Below are positions 1 to 5,787 of a stretch of 6,384 nucleotides of DNA, piece by piece (position 1 is the stretch's first letter; each line of letters begins with the position of its first letter). Below the pieces are notes generated by a model. That model ran no database searches. It was not told the origin of the DNA and saw only the letters and a program-made list of their open reading frames with translations. The position numbers and the translations under genes were made by a program. The DNA is taken from contig JAICLV010000134.1 of the NCBI GenBank assembly GCA_025925185.1, forward strand, positions 1 to 6,384, written 5' to 3'. The DNA comes from Acidothermaceae bacterium (GTDB lineage: Bacteria; Actinomycetota; Actinomycetes; Acidothermales; Acidothermaceae).

Positions 1-1
1 C

Positions 2-508
2 GCCGCGAACGTCGCGCTGCCCGACCCAGCGGGCGCCAAGGTGGTGCGGGTGGGCACCGCCGAGCAGCTTCGCGCGGCGGTGCTCGACGCGGCGGCGGAC
101 GCCGACGCCGTGGTGATGGCCGCGGCGGTCGCGGACTTCCGGCCAGCCAGCTCCGCGTCGTCCAAAATCAAGAAAGCGAGCGGGCTGCCGGCGCCGGTCG
201 AGCTGGTCGAAAATCCCGACGTGCTCGCCGAGCTTGGCCAGGCGCGTCGCGGCGGCCAGGTGCTCGTCGGCTTCGCCGCCGAGACGGACGACGCCCTCGC
301 CGGCGGGCGCGCGAAGCTGGCCGCGAAGGGCGCCGACTTCATCGTCGTCAACGAGGTCGGTGACCGTCTCGGGTTCGAGGCGGCCGACAACGCGGCGACG
401 ATCCTCGCCGCCGACGGTCGCAGCGTCGTGGTGCCGCGCGGGCCCAAGGAGCAGTTGGCCGACGCGGTTTGGGATCTCGTCATGAAAGCGCTGCCGCCTC
501 CCCGCTAG
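2..508 (+). CDS. coaBC: CoaBC C-terminal part (phosphopantothenate-cysteine ligase domain), 5' truncated by window
   Basis: This is the last 168 codons of the bifunctional CoaBC (Dfp) protein, open from the window edge to TAG. The visible part belongs to the CoaB domain, which joins 4'-phosphopantothenate to cysteine using CTP. The N-terminal CoaC decarboxylase domain lies outside the window. CoaB hallmarks, numbered from the first visible residue: AANVALPDP at 1-9, AAVADFRP at about 41-48, the lysine-rich KIKK at about 55-58, ENPDVL at about 70-75, GFAAET at about 90-95 and KGADFIVVNEV at about 109-119. The frame stays open upstream of the first possible internal GTG at position 41, so that codon is not the real start. 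The family is usually about 400 aa, so more than half is missing. The next gene, metK, starts 72 bp downstream, matching the common actinobacterial order coaBC-metK-priA. Confidence 0.95.
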   Translation, partial: AANVALPDPAGAKVVRVGTAEQLRAAVLDAAADADAVVMAAAVADFRPASSASSKIKKASGLPAPVELVENPDVLAELGQARRGGQVLVGFAAETDDALAGGRAKLAAKGADFIVVNEVGDRLGFEAADNAATILAADGRSVVVPRGPKEQLADAVWDLVMKALPPPR

Positions 509-511
509 AAT
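482..511 (+). promoter_or_regulatory. Candidate metK promoter overlapping the coaBC stop codon
   Basis: TAGAAT at 506-511 fits the -10 pattern TAnnnT and uses the coaBC TAG stop codon as its first three bases. ATGAAA at 482-487 matches four of six bases of TTGACA, with an 18-bp spacer. Transcription would begin near 518, giving metK a leader of about 60 nt. This is pattern matching only; metK could also be read through from coaBC. Confidence 0.4.
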
Positions 512-521
512 CGGCACGCGA

Positions 522-541
522 TCGCCCGCCTGCACGGGCGA
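522..541 (+). promoter_or_regulatory. Hairpin in the metK leader
   Basis: TCGCCCG (522-528) and CGGGCGA (535-541) form a perfect 7-bp stem with a 6-nt loop in the coaBC-metK gap. No T-run follows, so it is a poor intrinsic terminator. If the promoter at 506-511 is real, the hairpin would sit at the 5' end of the metK mRNA, where it might stabilise the transcript. Function unknown. Confidence 0.35.
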
Positions 542-580
542 GCTTCAACCTAGGCAGTTTGGCTTATCAGGGAGCGCCCG

Positions 581-1774
581 TTGTCTCGTCGCCTGTTCAC
601 GTCCGAGTCGGTCACCGAGGGGCATCCCGACAAGATCGCTGACCAGATCAGCGACGCCGTCCTCGACGCGTTGGTGAAGGACGACCCGAAGAGCCGGGTC
701 GCCGTCGAGACCCTCATCACGACCGGCCAGGTGCACGTCGCAGGCGAGGTCACCACCGAGGCTTACGCCGACATCCCGGCGTTCGTGCGCGACGTCATTC
801 TCGGCATCGGCTACGACTCGTCGACGAAGGGCTTTGACGGCGTCTCGTGCGGCGTGTCCATCTCGATCGGGTCGCAGTCGCCCGACATCGCGCAAGGTGT
901 CGACGAGGCGTTCGAGCGCCGGCACGGCGAGGGAGTGGACGAACTCGACAAGCAGGGCGCGGGCGACCAGGGCCTGATGTTCGGCTACGCGTGCGACGAC
1001 ACCCCCGAGCTGATGCCGCTGCCGATCGCGCTCGCGCACCGCCTCGCGCGGCGGCTGTCCAAGGTGCGCAAGGACGGCACGGTCCCTTACCTGCGGCCGG
1101 ATGGCAAGACCCAGGTCACCATCGAGTACGACGGCGACAAGCCGGTGCGGCTCGACACCGTCGTGGTGTCAAGCCAGCACGCCGCCGACATCGATATCGA
1201 GACCTTGCTCAAGCCGGACGTGGCCGAGTTCGTGGTCGCGCCCGAGCTCGTCGACCTGGGCCTCGACACTGCCGGCCACCGGCTCCTCGTCAACCCCACG
1301 GGTCGGTTCGAGATCGGCGGGCCGATGGGCGACGCCGGCCTTACCGGCCGCAAGATCATCGTCGACACCTACGGCGGCATGGCCCGCCACGGCGGCGGCG
1401 CGTTCTCCGGCAAAGACCCGTCGAAGGTCGACCGGTCGGCGTGCTACGCGATGCGCTGGGTGGCGAAGAACGTCGTGGCGGCTGGTCTGGCGACCCGGTG
1501 CGAGGTGCAGGTCGCGTACGCGATCGGAAAGGCGCACCCGGTCGGGCTTTTCGTCGAGACCTTTGGCACCGGCGTCGTCTCGGACGAGAAGATCCAAGAG
1601 GCAGTGGTGGCGGTCTTCGACCTGCGGCCGGGCGCGATCATCCGCGACCTTGACCTGCTGCGGCCGATTTACCAGCAGACGGCGGCCTACGGGCACTTCG
1701 GCCGTCCCGAGCTCGACTTCACGTGGGAGTCGACCGACCGCGCCGAGGCGCTGCGCGCGGCCGCCGGCCGCTAG
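581..1774 (+). CDS. metK: S-adenosylmethionine synthetase (methionine adenosyltransferase)
   Basis: MetK makes S-adenosylmethionine, the cell's main methyl donor, from methionine and ATP in the cytosol. The 397-aa protein has the normal family length and all signature motifs: GHPDK at 14-18 (His15 is the catalytic histidine by family alignment), GAGDQG at 126-131 (signature 1) and GGGAFSGKD at 271-279 (signature 2). The start is TTG at 581. It is preferred because AGGGAG at 569-574 lies 6 nt upstream and because translation then begins [16 protein letters not shown], the usual N-terminus in actinobacteria. A TTG start on an essential gene is uncommon but known. [10 protein letters not shown] (285-294) has Cys where I recall Ala being usual; this looks neutral. 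It sits between coaBC and priA on the same strand. Confidence 0.98.
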   Translation: MSRRLFTSESVTEGHPDKIADQISDAVLDALVKDDPKSRVAVETLITTGQVHVAGEVTTEAYADIPAFVRDVILGIGYDSSTKGFDGVSCGVSISIGSQSPDIAQGVDEAFERRHGEGVDELDKQGAGDQGLMFGYACDDTPELMPLPIALAHRLARRLSKVRKDGTVPYLRPDGKTQVTIEYDGDKPVRLDTVVVSSQHAADIDIETLLKPDVAEFVVAPELVDLGLDTAGHRLLVNPTGRFEIGGPMGDAGLTGRKIIVDTYGGMARHGGGAFSGKDPSKVDRSACYAMRWVAKNVVAAGLATRCEVQVAYAIGKAHPVGLFVETFGTGVVSDEKIQEAVVAVFDLRPGAIIRDLDLLRPIYQQTAAYGHFGRPELDFTWESTDRAEALRAAAGR

Positions 1775-1784
1775 CTCCGCCGTC

Positions 1785-1805
1785 GCCAGCTCTCGCGTGG
1801 CTGGC
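1785..1805 (+). terminator. Weak stem-loop after metK
   Basis: GCCAGC (1785-1790) and GCTGGC (1800-1805) form a 6-bp stem with a 9-nt loop, 11 bases after the metK stop codon. No T-tract follows. It could be a U-tract-less terminator or processing site, but a stem this short can arise by chance in GC-rich DNA. Confidence 0.2.
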
Positions 1806-1839
1806 TGTGGATCGCCGGACCCGCCGCGTCGCCGCGATC

Positions 1840-1854
1840 TGGTAAGACTCCCGC
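1840..1854 (+). promoter_or_regulatory. Possible -10 element giving leaderless priA mRNA
   Basis: TGG-TAAGAC (1840-1848) resembles an extended -10 (TGnTAnnnT), although the last base is C rather than T. It ends seven bases before the priA ATG at 1855, so transcription could begin at or beside the start codon. No clear Shine-Dalgarno site precedes this ATG, which fits a leaderless mRNA, common in actinobacteria. No -35 element is visible. Speculative. Confidence 0.25.
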
Positions 1855-3849
1855 ATGCCATCCACCACCTCGCCTCGTCGGGCGTCGGCCTCGGTGCGGT
1901 CGCCGGCGTCGACGTTGCCGGTGGCGCGGGTGGCCGTCGATGTCGCGCTGCCACATCTTGACCGGCTGTTCGACTACCTGGTGCCGGAAACCCTTGCCCC
2001 GCAGGTGGTTGCCGGGTCGCGGGTCCGGGTGCGGTTCGCCGGCAAGCTGGTCGGCGGGTTCGTCGTCGAGCGGCTGGCGTCGTCCGAGCACGAGGGCCGG
2101 CTGGCGTTCGTCGAACGTTCGGTGTCGGCGGAGGTGGTGCTGACACCGGCCGTGCTGCGGCTCGCGCGCGCGGTGGCCGACCGATGGGCCGGCACGCTCG
2201 CCGACGTGTTGCGCCTCGCCGTGCCGCCGCGGCATGCGCGGGCCGAGGCCGCGACGACCCCGCCCGCTGTGGGAGAAGCGGCTGAGCCGGACCGGTCCGG
2301 CGGCTGGTCGCGCTATCGCTCGGGGGAGCAGTTGCTCGACACGCTGCGGTCGGGTGGCTCACCGCGCGCGGTTTGGGCCGCGCTGCCCGGCGGCGGCTGG
2401 CCCGACGAGATCGCCGAGCTGGTGGGGGCGGTCTGCGCGAGCGGCCGCGGCGCGCTCGTCGTGCTACCCGCCGGCCGTGACGTCGCGCGAGTCGACGCGG
2501 CGCTCACGGCGCGACAAGGCCCCGGGCGCCACGTCGTCTTGACCGCCGACCTCGGGCCCGCGGAGCGGTACCGCCGGTTCCTCTCGGTGAGCCGGGGCGA
2601 GCGGCGCGTCGTCGTCGGCACCCGCGCGGCCGCGTTCGCGCCGGTCGCCGACCTGGGTTTGGTGATGATCTGGGACGACGGCGACGACCTGCACGCGGAG
2701 CCGCGCGCGCCCTACCCGCACGCCCGCGAGGTGCTGCTGCTTCGGTCGCACTTGGCGGGCGCCGCCGCGGTTGTCGGCGGTCACGCGGTCACCGCGGAAG
2801 GCGCGAACTTGGTGGCCGGCGGATGGGCGGTGCCGGTCGCCGCCGACCGCCGCACCACACGGGCCGCGGCACCACGGGTGACCACCGACGACGATCCAGC
2901 GGCGGCTCGGCAACCGGGCCTGCCCGCCCGGTTGCCGACACCGGCCTGGCGAGTCGCAAGCGAGGCGCTGCGCGCCGACACCCCGGTCTTGGTGCAGGTG
3001 CCGCGTCGCGGTTATCTGCCGTCACTGTCGTGTGTCCACTGCCGCTCGCCGCTGCGCTGCCAGACCTGCCGGGGCCCACTCGCGACGACCGGTTCGGGCC
3101 GCGCTCCGAGTTGTCGATGGTGCGGCCGGCTGGCCGCCGGGTGGAGCTGTCCCGAATGCGGTTCCTCGCGATACCGGGCCGCCGTTGTCGGCGCCAGCCG
3201 CACGGCTGAGGAGCTGGGTCGGGCCTTTCCTGGCGTGCCGGTGCGCACGTCGGCGCAGGGGCAGGTGCTCGACACGGTGCCCGCCGGCCCGGCGTTGGTG
3301 ATCGCGACGCCCGGCGCCGAGCCGGTCGCCGATGGCGGCTATGGCGCGGCGCTGTTGCTCGACGGCTGGGCGCTGCTCGGTCGCGCCGACCTGCGAGCCG
3401 GCGAGGAGGCGCTGCGGCGCTGGCTGAACGCGTCCGCGCTGGTGCGGCCGGCGACGACGGGTGGCCAGGTGGTGGTGCTCGCCGAGGCGACACTGCCACC
3501 GGTGCAGGCGCTGGTGCGCTGGGCGCCGGGTGGCCACGCCGACCGAGAGCTCGCCGAACGGCGCGCTCTCGGGTTCCCGCCGGCGGCGGTGTTCGCCGAA
3601 CTCACCGGTGAGCCGGCCGCGGTCGACGACTTCCTCGACGCGGCGACGTTGCCCGCGTCGTCCGAGATTTTGGGACCGGTGCCCACGACCGCGCGTGCGG
3701 GCGAGACTGAAACGGTGCGGGCGCTGGTCCGCGCGTCGCGCGCGGTGGCTGCGCAGCTGGCCGCCCAGCTGCACGCGACGCAAGGTGGACGTAGCGCGCG
3801 CAAGCTGCCGTCGGTGCGGGTGCGCGTCGACCCGGTCGACATCGGCTGA
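1855..3849 (+). CDS. priA: Primosomal protein N' (PriA), actinobacterial form lacking helicase motifs
   Basis: PriA binds stalled or collapsed replication forks and nucleates primosome reassembly. The 664-aa product has the N-terminal 3'-DNA-binding domain at about 24-125 (ARVAVDVALPHLDRLFDYLVP, then a basic VRVRFAGKLVGGFV stretch). The RRGY motif at 384-387 precedes the zinc-binding insertion, which has eight cysteines in four CxxC pairs: 393/396, 402/405, 420/423 and 432/435. The C-terminal segment carries GFPPA (573-577). The helicase core is degenerate. Where a Walker A (GxTGSGKT) should be, the protein reads RAVWAALPGGGW (171-182). The DEAH region reads IWDDGDD (272-278). As known for actinobacterial PriA, it is probably not an active helicase and may act as a structural loader. 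ATG 1855 is the only reasonable start, about 20 residues before the conserved domain. An inverted repeat follows 41 bp after its stop codon. Confidence 0.93.
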   Translation: MPSTTSPRRASASVRSPASTLPVARVAVDVALPHLDRLFDYLVPETLAPQVVAGSRVRVRFAGKLVGGFVVERLASSEHEGRLAFVERSVSAEVVLTPAVLRLARAVADRWAGTLADVLRLAVPPRHARAEAATTPPAVGEAAEPDRSGGWSRYRSGEQLLDTLRSGGSPRAVWAALPGGGWPDEIAELVGAVCASGRGALVVLPAGRDVARVDAALTARQGPGRHVVLTADLGPAERYRRFLSVSRGERRVVVGTRAAAFAPVADLGLVMIWDDGDDLHAEPRAPYPHAREVLLLRSHLAGAAAVVGGHAVTAEGANLVAGGWAVPVAADRRTTRAAAPRVTTDDDPAAARQPGLPARLPTPAWRVASEALRADTPVLVQVPRRGYLPSLSCVHCRSPLRCQTCRGPLATTGSGRAPSCRWCGRLAAGWSCPECGSSRYRAAVVGASRTAEELGRAFPGVPVRTSAQGQVLDTVPAGPALVIATPGAEPVADGGYGAALLLDGWALLGRADLRAGEEALRRWLNASALVRPATTGGQVVVLAEATLPPVQALVRWAPGGHADRELAERRALGFPPAAVFAELTGEPAAVDDFLDAATLPASSEILGPVPTTARAGETETVRALVRASRAVAAQLAAQLHATQGGRSARKLPSVRVRVDPVDIG

Positions 3850-3853
3850 GCCC

Positions 3854-3890
3854 GCTGCCAACTGCGCCGCGCCTGCTGCCAACCTCGCCG
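3854..3890. repeat. Two-copy imperfect direct repeat, 21-bp period
   Basis: GCTGCCAACTGCGCCG (3854-3869) and GCTGCCAACCTCGCCG (3875-3890) match at 14 of 16 positions and start 21 bases apart. They lie between the priA stop codon and the large inverted repeat. A third partial copy, GCTGCCA, occurs at 3905-3911 where the left arm runs into the loop. Function unknown; it may be remnants of tandem duplication. Confidence 0.6.
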
Positions 3891-3946
3891 AGTGAAGGGT
3901 TTGCGCTGCCAGAACCGCGAATTCGACAGCGCAAACCCTTCACTTG
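3889..3946. repeat. Long perfect inverted repeat between convergent genes; putative bidirectional terminator or dispersed palindromic element
   Basis: The left arm AGTGAAGGGTTTGCGCTG (3891-3908) is the exact reverse complement of 3927-3944, with an 18-nt loop (3909-3926). In + strand RNA the stem extends to 20 bp through a G-U and a C-G pair (3890/3945, 3889/3946). The loop contains an 8-bp palindrome, CGAATTCG (3918-3925). It lies 41 bp after the priA stop codon and ends 10 bp before the end of the convergent symporter gene, so the position suits a terminator acting both ways. Neither strand has a U-run after the stem, and the stem is longer and less GC-biased than a typical terminator. It could instead be a copy of a dispersed palindromic repeat that also stops transcription. 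Confidence 0.85.
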
Positions 3947-3956
3947 AGAGATGACC

Positions 3957-5375
3957 TCAGGTCGCCACGAGCTCGTGGGCCCGCGGGTCGGGGACTCGCT
4001 CGAGGTCGCGGGAAAGCTCGCCGGCGAACACGTCACCGCCGCGTGGCGCGTTGTACACGGCCTCGTTGAGGATCTTCTCCCGCTTGGCGACGATCGTCGG
4101 CACCAACGCCTGCCCGGTGACATTGATCGCGGTACGACCCATGTCGAGGATCGGGTCGATGCCGATCAGCAGGCCGACACCGGCGAGCGGCAGGCCCAGG
4201 GTCGACAAGGTGAGGGTCAACATGACGATCGCGCCGGTGGTCCCCGCGGTAGCGGCAGATCCCACCACCGAGACGACCGCGATCAGGATGTAGTCGGTGA
4301 CGCTGAGATGCAAACCGAAGAACTGCGCGACGAAAATCGACGCGACCGCCGGATAAATCGCGGCGCAGCCGTCCATTTTGGTGGTCGCGCCGAGTGGGAC
4401 GGCGAATGACGCGTACTCGCGAGGGACGCCGAGATTGCGCTCCGCGACCTGCTCGGTGAGTGGCATCGTGCCCAACGACGAACGCGAGACGAAGCCGAGC
4501 TGCATCGCGGGCCAGGCACCGGAGAAGAACTGGCGCACGTTGAGTCCGTGAATGCGCAGCAGCGTCGGGTACACGATGAGCAGCACGATCGCGAGGCCGA
4601 TGTAGATGGCCAGCGTGAAGACTCCTAGGGAGCCGAGCGCGGTCCATCCGTAGCTCACGACCGCGTTGCCGAGCAGGCCCACGGTGCCGATCGGGGCTAG
4701 CCGGATGATCCACCACAACACCTTGGTGACGATCTCGAGCGCGGACTCGTTCAGCTTGATGAACGGGGCCGCCTTCTCGCCGACCTTGAGCGCCGCGATG
4801 CCGATGGCGGCGGAGATGACGATGAGCTGCAGCACGTTGAACGAGACCGTGGTCGTCGCGCTTGAGCCGGTCACCGAGGTGCTCGCCTGGAGTCCGAAGA
4901 CGTTGCTGGGAACCAGTCCGGTCAGGAACGCCCACCAGTCGCCGGTGTGCGACGGCGCCTTGGCGAGGTTGGCCGACACGCCCGCGTGCGCTCCCGGCCG
5001 GAGCACCAGGCCGAGCACGATGCCGATCGTCACGGCGATGAGCGCGGTGATGGCGAACCAGAGAATCGTCTGCCCGGCCAGTCGGGCCGCGTTCGTGACT
5101 TTCCGCAGGTTGGCGATGCTGGCCACGATGGCGGTGAAGACCAGCGGCACGACCGCCGCCTTCAACAAGGTCACGAACAACGACCCGATGGTGTTCAACG
5201 TGCTCGCAAGCCAGTTGGGGCTGCCGTCCGACACGGGGCCGATGCCCCGTGCGAGCAGGCCGAGGAGGACGCCGAGGACGAGGCCGGCGATGACCTGATA
5301 ACCGAACGAGATGCGAGAAAGCCGTTTGAGGGCTGGCCTTCTTCGCTGAGCGGACTCCACTGTGGAGGACGACAT
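3957..5375 (-). CDS. Dicarboxylate/amino acid:cation symporter (DAACS family); substrate possibly cystine or another sulfur compound
   Basis: This 472-aa membrane protein is a secondary transporter of the glutamate/dicarboxylate symporter fold. Helices are evident at about 25-43, 62-90, 100-126, 180-197, 214-236 and 246-272. Then come re-entrant loop HP1 (SRSSLGTMP, 297-305), TM7 (GATTKMDGC, 329-337), HP2 (SAATAGTTGA, 373-382) and TM8 (DPILDMGRTAINVTGQ, 407-422). In TM8, Asp411, Arg414, Thr415 and Asn418 match the substrate-binding residues of archaeal GltPh. The TM7 motif reads KMDGC instead of NMDGT, and Gln422 replaces the sodium-site Asp, so cation coupling may differ. ATG 5375 is supported by GAAAGGG six bases upstream. 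Family membership does not settle the substrate. The Cys-containing leader ORF upstream points to sulfur-responsive control and hence perhaps cystine or cysteine uptake. The gene is convergent with priA and separated from def by a regulatory region. Confidence 0.92.
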   Translation of the reverse strand: MSSSTVESAQRRRPALKRLSRISFGYQVIAGLVLGVLLGLLARGIGPVSDGSPNWLASTLNTIGSLFVTLLKAAVVPLVFTAIVASIANLRKVTNAARLAGQTILWFAITALIAVTIGIVLGLVLRPGAHAGVSANLAKAPSHTGDWWAFLTGLVPSNVFGLQASTSVTGSSATTTVSFNVLQLIVISAAIGIAALKVGEKAAPFIKLNESALEIVTKVLWWIIRLAPIGTVGLLGNAVVSYGWTALGSLGVFTLAIYIGLAIVLLIVYPTLLRIHGLNVRQFFSGAWPAMQLGFVSRSSLGTMPLTEQVAERNLGVPREYASFAVPLGATTKMDGCAAIYPAVASIFVAQFFGLHLSVTDYILIAVVSVVGSAATAGTTGAIVMLTLTLSTLGLPLAGVGLLIGIDPILDMGRTAINVTGQALVPTIVAKREKILNEAVYNAPRGGDVFAGELSRDLERVPDPRAHELVAT

Positions 5376-5381
5376 GATGGA

Positions 5382-5392
5382 CCCTTTCAGGG
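5382..5392 (-). promoter_or_regulatory. Symporter ribosome-binding site inside a small hairpin
   Basis: On the - strand the sequence reads CCCT-GAA-AGGG. The Shine-Dalgarno AAAGGG ends six bases before the ATG, and its AGGG can pair with the CCCT just upstream (4 bp, 3-nt loop). The site is therefore a good RBS that could be partly masked. The stem is short, so the masking idea is tentative. Confidence 0.5.
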
Positions 5393-5410
5393 ATTAGACG
5401 CAGTGCGGTG

Positions 5411-5551
5411 ACGTGACCGCGGCGCGCGCCACGGCACGTGAAAGTCATGAGGAATCGCACGGAACCCGTGCGCGCGCTGCCAGCCGCGCCGATTCGAAGA
5501 CGTGTGGAGAGGCGACCGGCTGGTGAATCAGCCGCAGCGGCGACACGCCGC
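5411..5551 (-). promoter_or_regulatory. Putative cysteine-responsive attenuator: series of hairpins between leader ORF and symporter
   Basis: Read on the - strand, the leader can form five stems in order. A (5551-5537): GCGGCG/CGCCGC, 6 bp, whose 3-nt loop is the first Cys codon UGU. B (5534-5517): CGGCUG/CAGCCG, 6 bp, starting in the second Cys codon and containing the leader stop codon. C (5489-5472): GCGCG/CGCGC, 5 bp. D (5472-5456): 7 bp with loop GUU, sharing one base with C. E (5439-5411): a 12-bp stem with one G-U pair and one bulged U, loop GCGC. A ribosome waiting at either Cys codon would cover A and B and could change which later stems form. No U-run follows D or E, so any termination would be U-tract-less or Rho-dependent, or the effect may be on translation. 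The folding was done by eye. Confidence 0.5.
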
Positions 5552-5608
5552 GCTGGCGATGCGGAGCAGGTCGATGTGGCGACGCCGAACGAGCGTCAGC
5601 TCCTTCAT
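5528..5608 (-). CDS. Cysteine-containing leader peptide (26 aa) upstream of the symporter
   Basis: This short ORF starts at ATG 5608 and ends at TGA 5530-5528. The Shine-Dalgarno is near perfect: AAAGGAGG at 5623-5616, seven bases before the ATG. The peptide starts MKELTLV, has the core RRRHIDLLRIASAAC, and ends with two cysteines (residues 22 and 25) within its last five residues. The pattern R-R-x-H-I/V-D-L-x-R-x-x-S-x-x-C is, from my knowledge of actinobacterial genomes, that of short leader peptides found upstream of sulfate, cysteine and related transport genes. Cys-rich upstream ORFs are also known to attenuate cysteine genes in mycobacteria. The likely role is sensing charged tRNA-Cys by ribosome pausing, not a function for the peptide itself. 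Another in-frame ATG at 5626 lies just upstream of the Shine-Dalgarno and is unlikely to be used. The symporter ATG follows 152 nt after the leader stop codon. Confidence 0.8.
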   Translation of the reverse strand: MKELTLVRRRHIDLLRIASAACRRCG

Positions 5609-5671
5609 CACGACCCCTCCTTTCATGCCTCGCGTGGACGGCGACTCGCGCCTTGCCTGTGCGGCGACCGC

Positions 5672-5677
5672 AGTATA
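5672..5677 (-). promoter_or_regulatory. -10 element of the leader/symporter promoter
   Basis: TATACT on the - strand matches five of six bases of TATAAT in very GC-rich surroundings. It would start transcription near 5665, about 57 nt before the leader ATG. No convincing -35 is seen at 16-18 bp, as is common for actinobacterial promoters. Confidence 0.5.
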
Positions 5678-5728
5678 GCGCCGCCAACGCGCCGCCCGAG
5701 CCGGCCTCGGTGAAGAGCCGACGGCCCG

Positions 5729-5734
5729 TAGACT
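5729..5734 (+). promoter_or_regulatory. -10 element of the def-fmt promoter
   Basis: TAGACT fits the actinobacterial -10 pattern TAnnnT and lies 53 bases upstream of the def GTG, giving a 5' UTR of roughly 47 nt. A -35 is not clear (TCGGTG at 5707-5712, 16-bp spacer, is the best I see). It is back-to-back with the leader promoter about 50 bp away, so one regulator or RNA polymerase could influence both. Confidence 0.4.
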
Positions 5735-5787
5735 TGGCTTCGTTGGAACATGTCGCGCCGGAGTGCGCCGTCCTGCGGGAGATTTGC

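Noticed and set aside
509..580. SAM riboswitch upstream of metK
   Set aside because: Only 72 bp are available between the genes and only one simple 7-bp stem is seen, which is too small for a SAM aptamer.
1169..2362. 397-codon - strand ORF across the metK-priA junction
   Set aside because: A long shadow frame typical of high-GC DNA: rich in Arg, Pro and Ala, and overlapping two firmly identified genes.
3951..4409. + strand 152-codon ORF downstream of priA
   Set aside because: Antisense to the symporter 3' end, composed of Arg/Asp/Gly-rich low-complexity sequence, with no family resemblance.
4666..5298. + strand 210-codon ORF antisense to the symporter
   Set aside because: It mirrors the symporter reading frame on the opposite strand, has no recognisable domain, and the symporter match is unambiguous.
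5411..5472. Classical intrinsic terminator within the symporter leader
   Set aside because: Strong hairpins are present, but none is followed by a U-run on the - strand, so I list the region as a putative attenuator rather than calling a terminator.
5438..5713. + strand 91-codon ORF in the symporter-def intergenic region
   Set aside because: Arginine- and alanine-rich low-complexity translation opposite the leader ORF, with no ribosome-binding site; it looks like a GC-rich chance ORF.
5653..5787. In-frame 45-residue N-terminal extension of def from ATG 5653
   Set aside because: The extra residues do not resemble peptide deformylase. The candidate def promoter lies inside this stretch, and GTG 5788 has a good ribosome-binding site and the standard N-terminus.
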